Source: an uncultured Bacilli bacterium (GTDB lineage: Bacteria; Bacillota_I; Bacilli_A; RF39; UBA660). Taken from it: a DNA stretch of 64,000 nt. The DNA lies in contig CAKOKN010000001.1 of assembly GCA_934091055.1 (NCBI GenBank), positions 156,731 to 220,730 of the forward strand, in the 5' to 3' direction. Under the pieces are notes generated by a model, which did no database searches, was not told the origin of the DNA, and saw nothing but the letters and a program-made list of their open reading frames with translations. The position numbers were made by a program, and so were the translations under genes. This document shows positions 14,393 to 23,653 of the stretch, piece after piece. The stretch's first letter is position 1; each line of letters begins with the position of its first letter.

Positions 14393-16757
14393 AATTATTT
14401 CTTAACTTAGCATTATGTTTTTTTTCTACTTCATCAGTTATTTTAGTAAACACTTCTGTTACTTCTTCTAGAGTAAGAGTTTTATTTGGATCTTCAAAGT
14501 ATAGAGAGAAAGCTAATGATTTATTATTATCTCCAAGTGAAGGATCTATATATAAATCAAATACTTCTATCTTAGTAAGTAATCTTCCACCAGACTTTTT
14601 GATAGTCTTAATTACTTCTTCAGAAGTTATATTTTTATCTAATACGAAAGCCAAGTCTTTAGTTATGCCAGGGAATTTATTTATTTCCTTGTATTTCATT
14701 TTTGATGTTTTAATATCTTTTAATAGTGATAAGTTAACTTCTGCTACAAAGATATTATCTTTAGTAATAGTAGGATGTATTTTACCTATTATACCTACTT
14801 TTTTATTATCTATATATATACTAGCAGCTACTCCAGGATGTAATTCTTTAGGTAAGTCTTCTTTCTTATAGTAGTACCTATTATTATAACCTAGATAATT
14901 TAATACTTTTTCTAATATTCCTTTTATTATATAATAGTTTACTTCTCTATTTGAACCTAGTTTATTATAATAAGTTCCACTCATTAGAAGAGTTAATTTT
15001 TCCTCTTCATAGTGTTCTTTATCCTTTACATAATAACTTTTTCCTATTTCAAAGAGATTTATATTACTATTATTATGTTTAGTATTGTAGTCATATACTG
15101 ACAGTAGGCTTGGTATTAGACTATATCTTAGAGTACTTCTCTCTTCAGTCATTGGATCTTGAAGTTTTATACTATCAAATTCATCATTAGTATATTTATG
15201 TACTTCACTCTCTTTTATTAGGGAGTAAGTAAGAGTTTCTGATAGACCTAAAGTGCTAAGTAGATGTCTAATACTTCTATTTGTTTTATCTATCTTTCCT
15301 GTTTTAACTGGCAAGATCATTTCTCTGCCTTTTATGTTATCTATGCCATATATTCTTCCTACTTCTTCAATTAAATCTTCTTCGATTTCGATATCTATTC
15401 TTCTAGAAGGTACGGTAACTAGTACTTTATCTTCTTTATCTTCAGTAGTAAAATCTAATTTTCTAAATATATCTAGGATAGTATCTTTACTTAACTCTAT
15501 TCCTAATACTTTATTTATTTTATTATATGATATTTCTATTTTTTTATCTTTTATATCAATATTTTTATATTCTAGAGTACCTTCTACTATTTTAGCATCT
15601 GCATACTTTTCTAATAGATGTAAGCTTCTTTCAATAGCCATATATGTTCTTTTTGGATCTAGACCTTTTTCAAATCTATTTGAAGCTTCACTTCTAAGTA
15701 CTTTTTTACTTGTCTTTCTAATTAGTACAGGATCAAAGATAGCACTTTCAATAACAATATTTTTAGTATCAGCCTCTACTTCAGTAGATAGTCCTCCCAT
15801 AATACCAGCAAGGCCAATAGCACCAGTATTGTTATATATTACTATATCAGAAGTAGTTAGTGTTCTTTTTTGATTATCTAGTGTAATTAGTTCTTCATTA
15901 GAGGTTGCTAATCGTACTCCTAGAAGGCTTCCTAATCTATCAGCATCATAATAATGAAGTGGCTGACCTGTTTCTAACATTACATAGTTAGAGATATCTA
16001 CGACATTGTTTATTGGTCTGATACCTGAGGCTATTAGTCTATTTTTAATAAAGTTTGGACTTTCTTTGATAGTTACATCTTTTACTTTTCTAGCTAGAAA
16101 TAATGAACAGTAAGATGTATCTACGCTTAATTTTAATTCATCACTTATATTACCAGTACCCCTACTATGTGATAAATCTATATCTTTTACTTTTTTGTCA
16201 TAGATAGCTCCTAATTCATAAGACATACCTAATATACTTAGTAGATCCCCTCTGTTGGATGTTAGTTCAAAGTCTATTACTTCATCATCTAATTCTAAAT
16301 ATTTTATTGGGTCTTCTCCTACTTTAGCAGTACTATCTAATTCACAAATACCATTAATGTCTTCGTCTTTTAGGAATTTATGATCTAGACCTAGTTCAGC
16401 AATAGAACATAACATTCCATTAGATTCTACTCCTCTTATAACGCCTTTTTTAATTGTACCTCCTGGTAGTGTAGCTCCTGCTAGAGCAACAATTACTTTT
16501 AAGCCTTTTCTGACATTTGGTGCACCACATACTATTTGTAGTACTTCATTTCCTATATTTACCTTACATACGTGTAAATGATCAGAGTCTTGATGTATGT
16601 TGCATTCTAGTACTTCTCCTATTACGAGGTTAGTGCAGTTTATTAACTTACCAGCACTATCATATTCATTACCAACACCAGTCATTTTTTCGGCTATTGT
16701 ATTTATATCTTCTTCTAGATCTATGTAATCACTTACGAATTTTCTTGATAACTTCAT
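14391..16757 (-). CDS. pheT: phenylalanyl-tRNA synthetase beta subunit
   Basis: The 788-residue beta chain of the (alpha-beta)2 PheRS that charges tRNA-Phe. Domain order fits bacterial PheT: tRNA-binding EMAP-like domain (about 39-150, with VCKVNIG and IVCGAPNVRKG), B3/B4 editing region (about 210-390, ASNRFEKGLDP), B5 domain (about 400-475) and a catalytic-like core ending in a ferredoxin-fold anticodon-binding domain (FPGITKDLAFV near the end). Its start overlaps the pheS stop (TAATG), so the pair is coupled. Expression is controlled by the Phe T-box at 18108-18302. Confidence 0.97.
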   Translation of the reverse strand: MKLSRKFVSDYIDLEEDINTIAEKMTGVGNEYDSAGKLINCTNLVIGEVLECNIHQDSDHLHVCKVNIGNEVLQIVCGAPNVRKGLKVIVALAGATLPGGTIKKGVIRGVESNGMLCSIAELGLDHKFLKDEDINGICELDSTAKVGEDPIKYLELDDEVIDFELTSNRGDLLSILGMSYELGAIYDKKVKDIDLSHSRGTGNISDELKLSVDTSYCSLFLARKVKDVTIKESPNFIKNRLIASGIRPINNVVDISNYVMLETGQPLHYYDADRLGSLLGVRLATSNEELITLDNQKRTLTTSDIVIYNNTGAIGLAGIMGGLSTEVEADTKNIVIESAIFDPVLIRKTSKKVLRSEASNRFEKGLDPKRTYMAIERSLHLLEKYADAKIVEGTLEYKNIDIKDKKIEISYNKINKVLGIELSKDTILDIFRKLDFTTEDKEDKVLVTVPSRRIDIEIEEDLIEEVGRIYGIDNIKGREMILPVKTGKIDKTNRSIRHLLSTLGLSETLTYSLIKESEVHKYTNDEFDSIKLQDPMTEERSTLRYSLIPSLLSVYDYNTKHNNSNINLFEIGKSYYVKDKEHYEEEKLTLLMSGTYYNKLGSNREVNYYIIKGILEKVLNYLGYNNRYYYKKEDLPKELHPGVAASIYIDNKKVGIIGKIHPTITKDNIFVAEVNLSLLKDIKTSKMKYKEINKFPGITKDLAFVLDKNITSEEVIKTIKKSGGRLLTKIEVFDLYIDPSLGDNNKSLAFSLYFEDPNKTLTLEEVTEVFTKITDEVEKKHNAKLRNN

Positions 16758-17791
16758 TACTCTTCATCCTTTCTATCGAATTGTCTTAACATTCTGACAT
16801 CATTAGTATATAGATATCTGATATCTGGAATGTTATATTTAAACATTGCTAATCTATCTAAACCTGTACCGAAGGCAAAACCAGTATATTTTTCTGGATC
16901 ATATCCACCCATTCTAAGTACATTAGGATGAACCATACCTGCTCCTAATACTTCAATCCAACCAGTGTTTTTACATAAAGGACAACCTTTTCCACCACAT
17001 TTAAAACAAGATAAATCTACTTCAACACTTGGTTCAGTAAATGGGAAGTAACTTGGTCTAAATCTTACTTTAGTATTATCTCCTAGTATTCTTTTAGCAA
17101 ATATTTCTAGTGTTCCTTTTAAATCTGCTAATGAGATATCTTTATCAATAACTAAACCTTCTACTTGACCGAATTGATGGGAATGAGTAGCATCATCGTC
17201 TCTTCGATAAACTTTACCAGGACAAATTATTCTAATTGGTCCTTTTTCTGTATTTTCCTCCATAGTATGAGCTTGAGCACAAGATGTTTGAGTACGAAGT
17301 AAATACTCTGTATCTATGTAGAAAGTATCTTGAGCATCTCTTGCGGGATGTCCATCTGGAACATTAAGTCTTTTGAAGCAATATTCATCTGTCTCTACTT
17401 CATTTCCTGGTACTACATCATAGCCCATACTTACAAAGATGTCTTCTACTTCTTCAATTATTCTATTAAATGGATGAAGAGATCCTGTTATTATTTCTTC
17501 GCTAGGTAAAGTAATATCTATTGCTTCTTTTTCTAGTTTTTTATTTATTTCTTCAGTTTCTATTCTTGTTTTTACTTCTTCGAACAATGTATTAAAGTAA
17601 GTTCTAATTTCATTTACTTTGATACCATATTCTTTTTTGTCTTCATTTGGTATTTCTTTGATTTTACTTTGAAGTAAAGTAATCACTCCTTCTTTACCTA
17701 AATATTTACTTTTAATATCTAAAAGTTCTTGATTTTTACTTAAACTTTTTAAATCGCCCTCTATTTGTTTTTTTATTTCTTCTGTATTCAT
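16757..17791 (-). CDS. pheS: phenylalanyl-tRNA synthetase alpha subunit
   Basis: The 344-residue catalytic alpha chain of PheRS. An N-terminal coiled coil (about 1-85) precedes the class II core, with SLHPFNRIIEEVEDIF, RTQTSCAQAHTME, the motif 2 region VYRRDDDATHSHQFGQVEG and motif 3 GTGLDRLAMFKY near the end. A CxxC pair (CFKCGGKGCPLC) sits between the motifs. GGGAGG precedes the ATG by five bases. It lies behind a small unknown gene, and a Phe-specific T-box heads the transcript. Confidence 0.97.
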   Translation of the reverse strand: MNTEEIKKQIEGDLKSLSKNQELLDIKSKYLGKEGVITLLQSKIKEIPNEDKKEYGIKVNEIRTYFNTLFEEVKTRIETEEINKKLEKEAIDITLPSEEIITGSLHPFNRIIEEVEDIFVSMGYDVVPGNEVETDEYCFKRLNVPDGHPARDAQDTFYIDTEYLLRTQTSCAQAHTMEENTEKGPIRIICPGKVYRRDDDATHSHQFGQVEGLVIDKDISLADLKGTLEIFAKRILGDNTKVRFRPSYFPFTEPSVEVDLSCFKCGGKGCPLCKNTGWIEVLGAGMVHPNVLRMGGYDPEKYTGFAFGTGLDRLAMFKYNIPDIRYLYTNDVRMLRQFDRKDEE

Positions 17792-17800
17792 AATTCCTCC

Positions 17801-18088
17801 CTATACATTATCAAGAAGCATTATTACTTCTTCTTTACTTAATTTTTTTTCATATTCTTTTATTTTATTTAAATAGTTATTATGACTAATAGTTAACTCC
17901 TCTAATGAATCATATACTATTTTATCAATGTTCTTAACACCATACTTTATTAGATATTTTATATTTAAATCAGTGTCTATATAGTTATCTTCAACTAATG
18001 ATAGAACATAAGGACTTTTATTTTTAAGTATTTTTTTATATGTTTCATTACTTACATATCTTAATAAATATTCTATATTATAATTCAT
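17801..18088 (-). CDS. small protein between the Phe T-box and pheS, unknown function
   Basis: A 95-residue, Asn/Lys/Tyr-rich, mainly helical protein with no recognised domain. The start is put at ATG 18088, preceded by AAAGAGGTG; the longer frame to 18154 would be encoded by the T-box terminator region and is unlikely. The gene lies inside the phenylalanine-regulated transcript, ten bases before pheS, so it is probably made when charged tRNA-Phe is short. It could equally be a passenger. No membrane segment or metal motif is visible. Confidence 0.6.
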   Translation of the reverse strand: MNYNIEYLLRYVSNETYKKILKNKSPYVLSLVEDNYIDTDLNIKYLIKYGVKNIDKIVYDSLEELTISHNNYLNKIKEYEKKLSKEEVIMLLDNV

Positions 18089-18107
18089 ATGCACCTCTTT
18101 TAAATAG

Positions 18108-18302
18108 AAAAAAGGTGATACCATAAAAGGACGAATTATTATCCGCGGTACCACCTTTCTTTATAACTAATGTTATACTTCTTAAAATCTATAACCTGAT
18201 TAATGGTATAAAACTAAAGGGTGAATTCGTATTAAATATCTTATTAGGCTTCCACCATTCCTAACTCTCTATAAAGCATCTTTAATATTACTACTTCCTT
18301 AT
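18108..18302 (-). promoter_or_regulatory. T-box riboswitch, phenylalanine-specific
   Basis: The leader RNA senses uncharged tRNA and controls the pheST transcript. The T-box core AAAGGTGGTACCGCGGA lies at 18142-18158 on the minus strand. Its 5' half can pair either as antiterminator or in the terminator hairpin with GGTATCACCTTT, followed by TTTTTT (18108-18113). Stem I holds AGTTAGGAATGG, and the likely specifier triplet is TTC (18223-18225, in ACGAATTCACC), a phenylalanine codon. The element begins right after the stop codon of the upstream gene, so its promoter must be at or inside the end of that gene. Confidence 0.92.
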
Positions 18303-18309
18303 CTTGGTT

Positions 18310-19119
18310 TTATTTATTTCTTTGTTTAATACATTTTAATAATCTTTTTACTTCTTCTGGCTTATTTGTTAATATGTCTTTACCATAATATTCTGAACCA
18401 GCTTCTGTACTTATTCCGTATCTATTAGCATATGAGTTTACGCCCTCTATTAATAGTGTCTTTGGATTAGGTATACTGCTAGTTGTTTTCTTAAATATCT
18501 CATCGCTTCCAAACTTAATTGCGTAGTATGGTTCTACTTTAGTTATATTACTAATTATGCTACTTCTTGTTTGATCTAACATAATGCAACTTAGTTTTAG
18601 ATCTCCTCCAAAAATTTCATTTAATAATTTATTGTTTCTATAGTTAAAACGAAATCTTGGTTCTTTTGGCAATTCTTTACTTAATATTTTTACTGTTTCA
18701 TCTATTATAAATGGAGTATCAATTTCTTGTTCTTCAAATAGGGCTAATCTATTTAGATTGTAGATTATACTACTTGATTCTTGCTTTAGTAGTTCAGTGC
18801 ATAACTGTACATCGTTTTGAGCAAACTCCGAGTATGCTATTTCTTCAGGATACATTCTACATATTGCGTGTGATATTTCTGGATCCTCTTTTAGGTAATT
18901 ATAAGCAAACTTAAGTTTTCCTTTCATAGGTTTATTAGTTCCATCTATAGCTATTGATTCAATTGCTTTAGCTAAGATATACTTATAAATATTTGCTCCT
19001 TTATCTTGCATTTTGTATAATTCTTCTGTTGTAGGCATAAATAATTCTTTGTAATTACTCTCACTTTTGGTAAAATCATAATTATTTTTTAATACATCAT
19101 TTACTTCTTTTCTAGTCAT
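18310..19119 (-). CDS. protein of unknown function (269 residues)
   Basis: A soluble, mostly helical protein without signal peptide or membrane segments. It starts MTRKEVNDVLKNNYDF and contains Cys residues scattered without a clear metal motif. The repeated segments of the form DPEISHAICRMYPEEI and DVQLCTELLKQES suggest a degenerate helical-repeat protein. I recognise no family. A strong GGGGGA ribosome site precedes the ATG. It lies between frr and the Phe T-box; the transcription start of the T-box may be inside its 3' end. Confidence 0.6.
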   Translation of the reverse strand: MTRKEVNDVLKNNYDFTKSESNYKELFMPTTEELYKMQDKGANIYKYILAKAIESIAIDGTNKPMKGKLKFAYNYLKEDPEISHAICRMYPEEIAYSEFAQNDVQLCTELLKQESSSIIYNLNRLALFEEQEIDTPFIIDETVKILSKELPKEPRFRFNYRNNKLLNEIFGGDLKLSCIMLDQTRSSIISNITKVEPYYAIKFGSDEIFKKTTSSIPNPKTLLIEGVNSYANRYGISTEAGSEYYGKDILTNKPEEVKRLLKCIKQRNK

Positions 19120-19142
19120 TTTAATTTCCCCCTTAATTAAAA

Positions 19143-19685
19143 CTATATTGTCATTAAGTCTTTTTCTTTCTCTTTTAATTTTTCATCAATTATTTTATTG
19201 TACTCTTGAATTAAGTCTTGAACTTTTACTTCAGCATTCTTTTCATCATCTTCGGGTAATTCTAGAGTCTCTAATGATTTATTAGCATCTTGTCTAATAT
19301 TTCTAAGTGCTATTTTAGCTTCTTCTGCTAAAGCTTTTACTTGTTTAACTAATTCTTTTCTTCTATCTTCTGTAAGTGCAGGTATTACTATAAATACTAC
19401 TTCACCATTGTTGTTTGGTGTTACTCCTAAGTTAGCTTCAAAGATAGCTTTCTCGATAGCTCCTAGAGCACTTCTATCAAATGGTTTTATTGATAGTTGT
19501 CTTGCTTCAGGAACTGAGATATTTGCTAAACTTTTTATTGGTGTTGGTACTCCATAGTATTCTACTAATACACCATCTAACATTGAAGGATTAGCTCTTC
19601 CTGCTCTAACATTTAAAAATTTATTTTCTAGTGATTCGATAGTTAACATCATTTTTGATTCTGTGTTATTTAATATTTCTTCCAT
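19143..19685 (-). CDS. frr: ribosome recycling factor
   Basis: A 180-residue protein that, with EF-G, splits post-termination ribosomes. The family pattern is complete: NVRAGRANPSMLDGVLVEYYG at 26-46, IKSLANISVPEARQL, ALTEDRRKELVKQ and RNIRQDANK. It forms a three-helix bundle with a small sandwich domain. AAGGAGATATT precedes the ATG. In most Firmicutes frr follows pyrH and tsf; here the upstream neighbour is a glycosyltransferase gene separated by a two-hairpin element, so the usual operon has been broken. Confidence 0.97.
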   Translation of the reverse strand: MEEILNNTESKMMLTIESLENKFLNVRAGRANPSMLDGVLVEYYGVPTPIKSLANISVPEARQLSIKPFDRSALGAIEKAIFEANLGVTPNNNGEVVFIVIPALTEDRRKELVKQVKALAEEAKIALRNIRQDANKSLETLELPEDDEKNAEVKVQDLIQEYNKIIDEKLKEKEKDLMTI

Positions 19686-19791
19686 AATATCTCCTTTTTA
19701 CATATGCTATTTTACCATATTTTTGCTTTTATGTAAACATTTATACTTGTTTTTCTTTAATTATTGCTTTTATACAAAACATAAATAGTTT

Positions 19792-19852
19792 ATTTTAGAG
19801 ACTTAGGAATAAGGCTCTAAAATACTCGGGGAAGACCTCAAGGCTTCCCGAG
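19792..19852 (+). repeat. two-hairpin element, copy d
   Basis: Hairpin 1: ATTTTAGAG/CTCTAAAAT with a 14-base loop (ACTTAGG...AAGG). Hairpin 2: CTCGGGGAAG/CTTCCCGAG with one bulged G and loop ACCTCAAGG. It lies 16 bases after the stop of the minus-strand glycosyltransferase gene. Confidence 0.85.
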
Positions 19853-19868
19853 AAATAATAAATAAATA

Positions 19869-20963
19869 TTACTTTAATAATTCTTCTAGTATTTCTTTAT
19901 TTCTTAGTAATCTTTCATCTTTTGGAGACATTTCAAGAGCTTTATTAGTATAATAAAGAGCTTCTATTAATCTATTTTGTTTATACATACAAATAGATAA
20001 GAGATCATAGACTGTGTTATCCCAACTAAATACTTCATTTATATAAGTCTTTTGATGACTTTTAATATTTAAAGCTTTAAGTAAATATTTAGAAGCTCTT
20101 TTATAATCTTCTTCCTCATACTCTAGTATACCTCTTTCAACATAAGCATCTCTTAAATACGGAGCTTCTTTAATAGCTTTATCTAACCACATTCTAGCTT
20201 CTTCTAGTCTATTTAAGTGTTTATACGATCTTGCTATAAAACGCATTGAAGCTGCTCTTTCATCTTTCCAAGTAGCGGTTTTTAAGTTTAAATGTTTTAT
20301 TAGAGTATCTATACTTTCTTCCCATCTACCATAATACATATATTCTCTTCCTAGGTAATGAGTATTACGATCATCATTAGGACTTTCTTTAATAGATAAC
20401 TCTAATAGAGGTAGATAATTACTACGAGACTTTGTTTGATCAGGATAATGATTTAATGTTATAGTATCAATTGTTATCATATTTTCTTTATCACTACCAG
20501 TATAGGTTAACACTTCGTGAACAGGATGTGTCCATTTATAATTCTTTCTTTGATGAATTTTATCTATGTAGAAACTAACTATTGGTTTATCATTATTATC
20601 TAAACTCCAGTTATAATTATATCTTGCCCTAGTAGTAGAAGTACTCCAGTGATCCTCTAGTTCTTTACGCCAGCCTTCTTTAAATACTTCGTCAAAGTCT
20701 TGACAAACACAAATATCAAAATCTTCTGGTACTAAACTAAGAGATTTATTTCTTGCTGTATCAAACCTCCAAGGATCTATTTTGGCGACAGTTACCTCTA
20801 CTTTGTCTAATTTTTTTAGTAATTCTACAGTGTTATCTGTAGATCCTGTATCTAATACATAGATAGCATCTGCTTCTTTTACTGAGTTATACCAAGTATC
20901 TATAAACTTCTCTTCATTCTTACATATTCCATATACACATACTTTATATTTATTTCTTTGCAT
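19869..20963 (-). CDS. family 2 glycosyltransferase with TPR repeats
   Basis: A 364-residue protein. The N-terminal GT2 domain (about 6-190) begins CVYGICKNEEKFIDTWYNSV and contains LDTGSTDNT and the acidic QDFDEVF motif, which binds the nucleotide-sugar metal. The C-terminal half (about 200-360) consists of TPR-like helical pairs (SYKHLNRLEEARMWLDKAI, GILEYEEEDYKRASKYL). This GT2-TPR arrangement occurs in glycan or protein glycosylation enzymes of Firmicutes. The acceptor is not evident. It has no membrane segment. Confidence 0.85.
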   Translation of the reverse strand: MQRNKYKVCVYGICKNEEKFIDTWYNSVKEADAIYVLDTGSTDNTVELLKKLDKVEVTVAKIDPWRFDTARNKSLSLVPEDFDICVCQDFDEVFKEGWRKELEDHWSTSTTRARYNYNWSLDNNDKPIVSFYIDKIHQRKNYKWTHPVHEVLTYTGSDKENMITIDTITLNHYPDQTKSRSNYLPLLELSIKESPNDDRNTHYLGREYMYYGRWEESIDTLIKHLNLKTATWKDERAASMRFIARSYKHLNRLEEARMWLDKAIKEAPYLRDAYVERGILEYEEEDYKRASKYLLKALNIKSHQKTYINEVFSWDNTVYDLLSICMYKQNRLIEALYYTNKALEMSPKDERLLRNKEILEELLK

Positions 20964-20993
20964 ATATTACTCCCTTCTAAATAATATATGTAA

Positions 20994-21034
20994 AGAAAAA
21001 TAAGAGAATACTTTTTATTTTATATTCTCTTATT
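20994..21034 (-). terminator. intrinsic terminator after arcD
   Basis: On the minus strand AATAAGAGAATA pairs with TATTCTCTTATT and is followed by TTTTC, about 13 bases after the arcD stop codon. Confidence 0.75.
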
Positions 21035-21046
21035 TATTAATATATT

Positions 21047-22585
21047 TTAGTGAGCTACTTGTAGTATTAATGAGAAAATACTTAGTATTAATATGTTTGC
21101 TATAGCAATTGTTACTACTATTTTTAGAGCCCATCTAAACCAAGTTGAGTATTCTACTTTTGCTAGAGCAAGTCCACCCATTATTGCTCCGCAAGTTGGT
21201 GTTATTAAGTTTACTAGTCCGTTTGCTGATACGATAGTCATTACTGCTACTTCTACACTGTATCCTAATTGTGATGCTAATGGCGCTATTATTGGTGTAG
21301 ATAATGTAGCAAGTCCAGATGATGATGGTACTAGTATTGATAATACTATATGTAAGATATAGTTAAGTGGGATAAAGGCCATTTGTGGCATCTTTGATAG
21401 TATGTTAGCAGCATTGTAAATGATATAGTTATCTAAGTATGTCTCTTGCATTAGAACACTTGCTCCTCTTGCAATAGCAATAACTAGAATAACTCCAATC
21501 ATATCGTCTGCTCCATCTACAAATGTGTCTACAAAGCTCTTTTCACCAAACTTATTAATGATTGCTATGATAATTGACATTATTAAGAACCATAATGCTG
21601 CTTCATAGAACCACCAATCTCCTAGTGCTTCTCCTGTTAACCATCCTGTAAACTTATAGAAGAATGTTACACCAAATTCTCCCCAAGGGATAAAGCCTAT
21701 TACCATTACGATGAATGTTAAAGCAAATAGGATTAATGTAACTTTTTGTTTACCAGATAATGTTACAACTTCATTTTCTTTCTTACTATTTTTTTCGTGT
21801 TCTTCAAAACTACCGTATTTCTTTTCTGCAGCTTTTTGTTCTCTTAATGATAGGAATGTTGATCCTTTGTCTTTCTTTACTTTTTTAGCGTATTGTAGAA
21901 CAAAGAATGTTGATATAGCGTATGTTGTTAGCCATATGAATACGGCAATTAGTATTACTACTCCGTGATTAGCACTAACTGATGCTGGTAAGGCACTTAG
22001 AGCTACTCCTGTAGCGAATGGGTTTACTGTTGAACCTAGGCATCCTGAACCTGCTCCTAGTAATACTACAGCTGATCCTACTAATGGATCCATACCAGCG
22101 GCCATCATTGTAGCAGCTAGTAATACATAGAAACCTACTGTTTCTTCTAGCATACCATAAGTTGTTCCACATACTGAGAAGATAAACATTAATATTGGTA
22201 TTAGTAGTAGTTCTCTTCCCTTTAGTTTGTTTACTAATACTTTTATTCCTGTTTCTAAAGCTTTTGTTTTATTGATTACTGCTAGTAAGCCTCCTAGCAT
22301 CATAATAAATATGCCGACATCAATTGCATTTTCAAACCCCAAGATTGGTGCTTTTAATACTTGTGATAAGCTTGCACCTACTGTTCCACTTCCGTCTACA
22401 ATCTTTTGTACTTCTTCTGTTTCAGCTTCTTCTTTAGTTCCATCTACATATTCTGTAGTAGTAGTTTTTGTACCGTCTACAAATTGTGCTTTAGGAAGTA
22501 CGTGAGATAATATTCCTAATCCAAATATTAAAATAAGGATTATTGAGAATGACGAAAGTAGTACTTTCTTTCTTTTTTTACTCAT
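21047..22585 (-). CDS. arcD: YfcC-family transporter, probable arginine/ornithine antiporter
   Basis: A 512-residue polytopic membrane protein of the YfcC / C4-dicarboxylate carrier family, with about 11-12 helices. It shows GTTYGMLEETVGFY, LLGAGSGCLGSTVNPFATGVA and LVPSSSGLATLSTPIIAPLA, typical helical-hairpin and substrate-site segments. As the last gene after arcA-arcB-arcC it most likely exchanges extracellular arginine for ornithine, the role taken by this family in streptococcal arc operons. A basic cytoplasmic loop lies around 232-275. A possible RBS-masking hairpin (22603-22632) precedes it. The substrate call rests on context. Confidence 0.82.
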   Translation of the reverse strand: MSKKRKKVLLSSFSIILILIFGLGILSHVLPKAQFVDGTKTTTTEYVDGTKEEAETEEVQKIVDGSGTVGASLSQVLKAPILGFENAIDVGIFIMMLGGLLAVINKTKALETGIKVLVNKLKGRELLLIPILMFIFSVCGTTYGMLEETVGFYVLLAATMMAAGMDPLVGSAVVLLGAGSGCLGSTVNPFATGVALSALPASVSANHGVVILIAVFIWLTTYAISTFFVLQYAKKVKKDKGSTFLSLREQKAAEKKYGSFEEHEKNSKKENEVVTLSGKQKVTLILFALTFIVMVIGFIPWGEFGVTFFYKFTGWLTGEALGDWWFYEAALWFLIMSIIIAIINKFGEKSFVDTFVDGADDMIGVILVIAIARGASVLMQETYLDNYIIYNAANILSKMPQMAFIPLNYILHIVLSILVPSSSGLATLSTPIIAPLASQLGYSVEVAVMTIVSANGLVNLITPTCGAIMGGLALAKVEYSTWFRWALKIVVTIAIANILILSIFSLILQVAH

Positions 22586-22602
22586 TTCTTTTTTACCTCC
22601 TT

Positions 22603-22632
22603 ATATATAGTTTTGAGTATATTACTATATAT
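22603..22632 (-). promoter_or_regulatory. hairpin next to the arcD ribosome site
   Basis: On the minus strand ATATATAGT and ACTATATAT can pair, ending two bases before AAGGAGG of arcD. A second inverted repeat (AATGCAC...GTGCATT, 22670-22707) lies between arcC and arcD. Both could set arcD expression or mRNA processing; neither has a good T run. Confidence 0.35.
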
Positions 22633-22717
22633 TTCTTTTTGTTATTATAGATAATTATTTAATGTAATTTTAATGCACTGTTTTAATTATTGGGGGTAGT
22701 GCATTTTTAGTAGTGAT

Positions 22718-23653
22718 TCACCTCCTCTTTATTACTGTACCTGTTAGTCCGTTTAGTGCTTCACTAGCTTTTTCTAAGGAACTTATTATAGCAGTTTTAG
22801 TATCGGAATCTTTTACAAAGTCGATGCAGGCTTCTACTTTTGGAAGCATACTTCCTTTAGCAAAGTGTCCTTTATTGATATAGTCTTCTCCTTCTTCAAT
22901 AGTTAGTGTATCTAGAGCTATTTGATTACTTGTATTATAGTTTAGGTATACTTTATCTATTGATGTTAGGATAAGAAGTTTATCAGCATCGATTAATTTT
23001 CCTAAAAGAGCTGCTGATCTATCTTTATCGATTACAGCTTCTACTCCTTTAAGAGTGTTACCTTCTTTTACTACGGGGATACCTCCTCCTCCGACTGCTA
23101 TGACGATATTACCTTCATCTACTAGTTTTTTTATTAAGTTCTTTTCAATAATATCTATTGGTCTAGGAGATGGTACTACTCTCCTATAACCACGACCAGC
23201 GTCTTCAATCATTGTATAGCCTTTTTCTTTTACTAATTTATCACTTTCTTCTTTACTATAGAACATTCCTATAGGTTTAGTTGGATTAGTAAAAGCACTA
23301 TCTTTTTGATCAACTAAGACCTGTGTTATCAAGGTTCCACAATCTTTAGCTATACCTTCTTTAGTTAATTCTTCTTGAAGACATTGCTGAAGTTGATAAC
23401 CTATATAACCTTGACTCATACTGCCACATTCGGCAAATGGCATACTAGGAGTACCTGCTTCTCCATTGGAAGAGTACTCCATAGCTAAAGCTATTTGTCC
23501 TACTTGTGGACCATTCCCGTGTGTAACTACTATTTGGTTACCCTCTTTTACTAGCTTGATCATTATTTTTGCTACTTGTTTTAATAGAGATAATTGCTCT
23601 TCAGGTGTTTTTCCAAGAGCGTTTCCTCCTAGTGCTACTACTATTTTACTCAT
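22718..23653 (-). CDS. arcC: carbamate kinase
   Basis: A 311-residue amino-acid-kinase-fold enzyme that makes ATP from carbamoyl phosphate and ADP, the energy-yielding step of the arginine deiminase pathway. N-terminal [19 protein letters not shown], the lid region [20 protein letters not shown] and the ATP-site [10 protein letters not shown] are all present. The start overlaps the end of arcB by eight bases. Length matches the family and no key segment is missing. Confidence 0.96.
   Translation of the reverse strand: MSKIVVALGGNALGKTPEEQLSLLKQVAKIMIKLVKEGNQIVVTHGNGPQVGQIALAMEYSSNGEAGTPSMPFAECGSMSQGYIGYQLQQCLQEELTKEGIAKDCGTLITQVLVDQKDSAFTNPTKPIGMFYSKEESDKLVKEKGYTMIEDAGRGYRRVVPSPRPIDIIEKNLIKKLVDEGNIVIAVGGGGIPVVKEGNTLKGVEAVIDKDRSAALLGKLIDADKLLILTSIDKVYLNYNTSNQIALDTLTIEEGEDYINKGHFAKGSMLPKVEACIDFVKDSDTKTAIISSLEKASEALNGLTGTVIKRR

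Noticed and set aside
21975..22172. Open frames antisense to arcD and other housekeeping genes.
   Set aside because: They lack ribosome sites, have odd composition, and lie entirely across well-conserved genes, so they are shadows.
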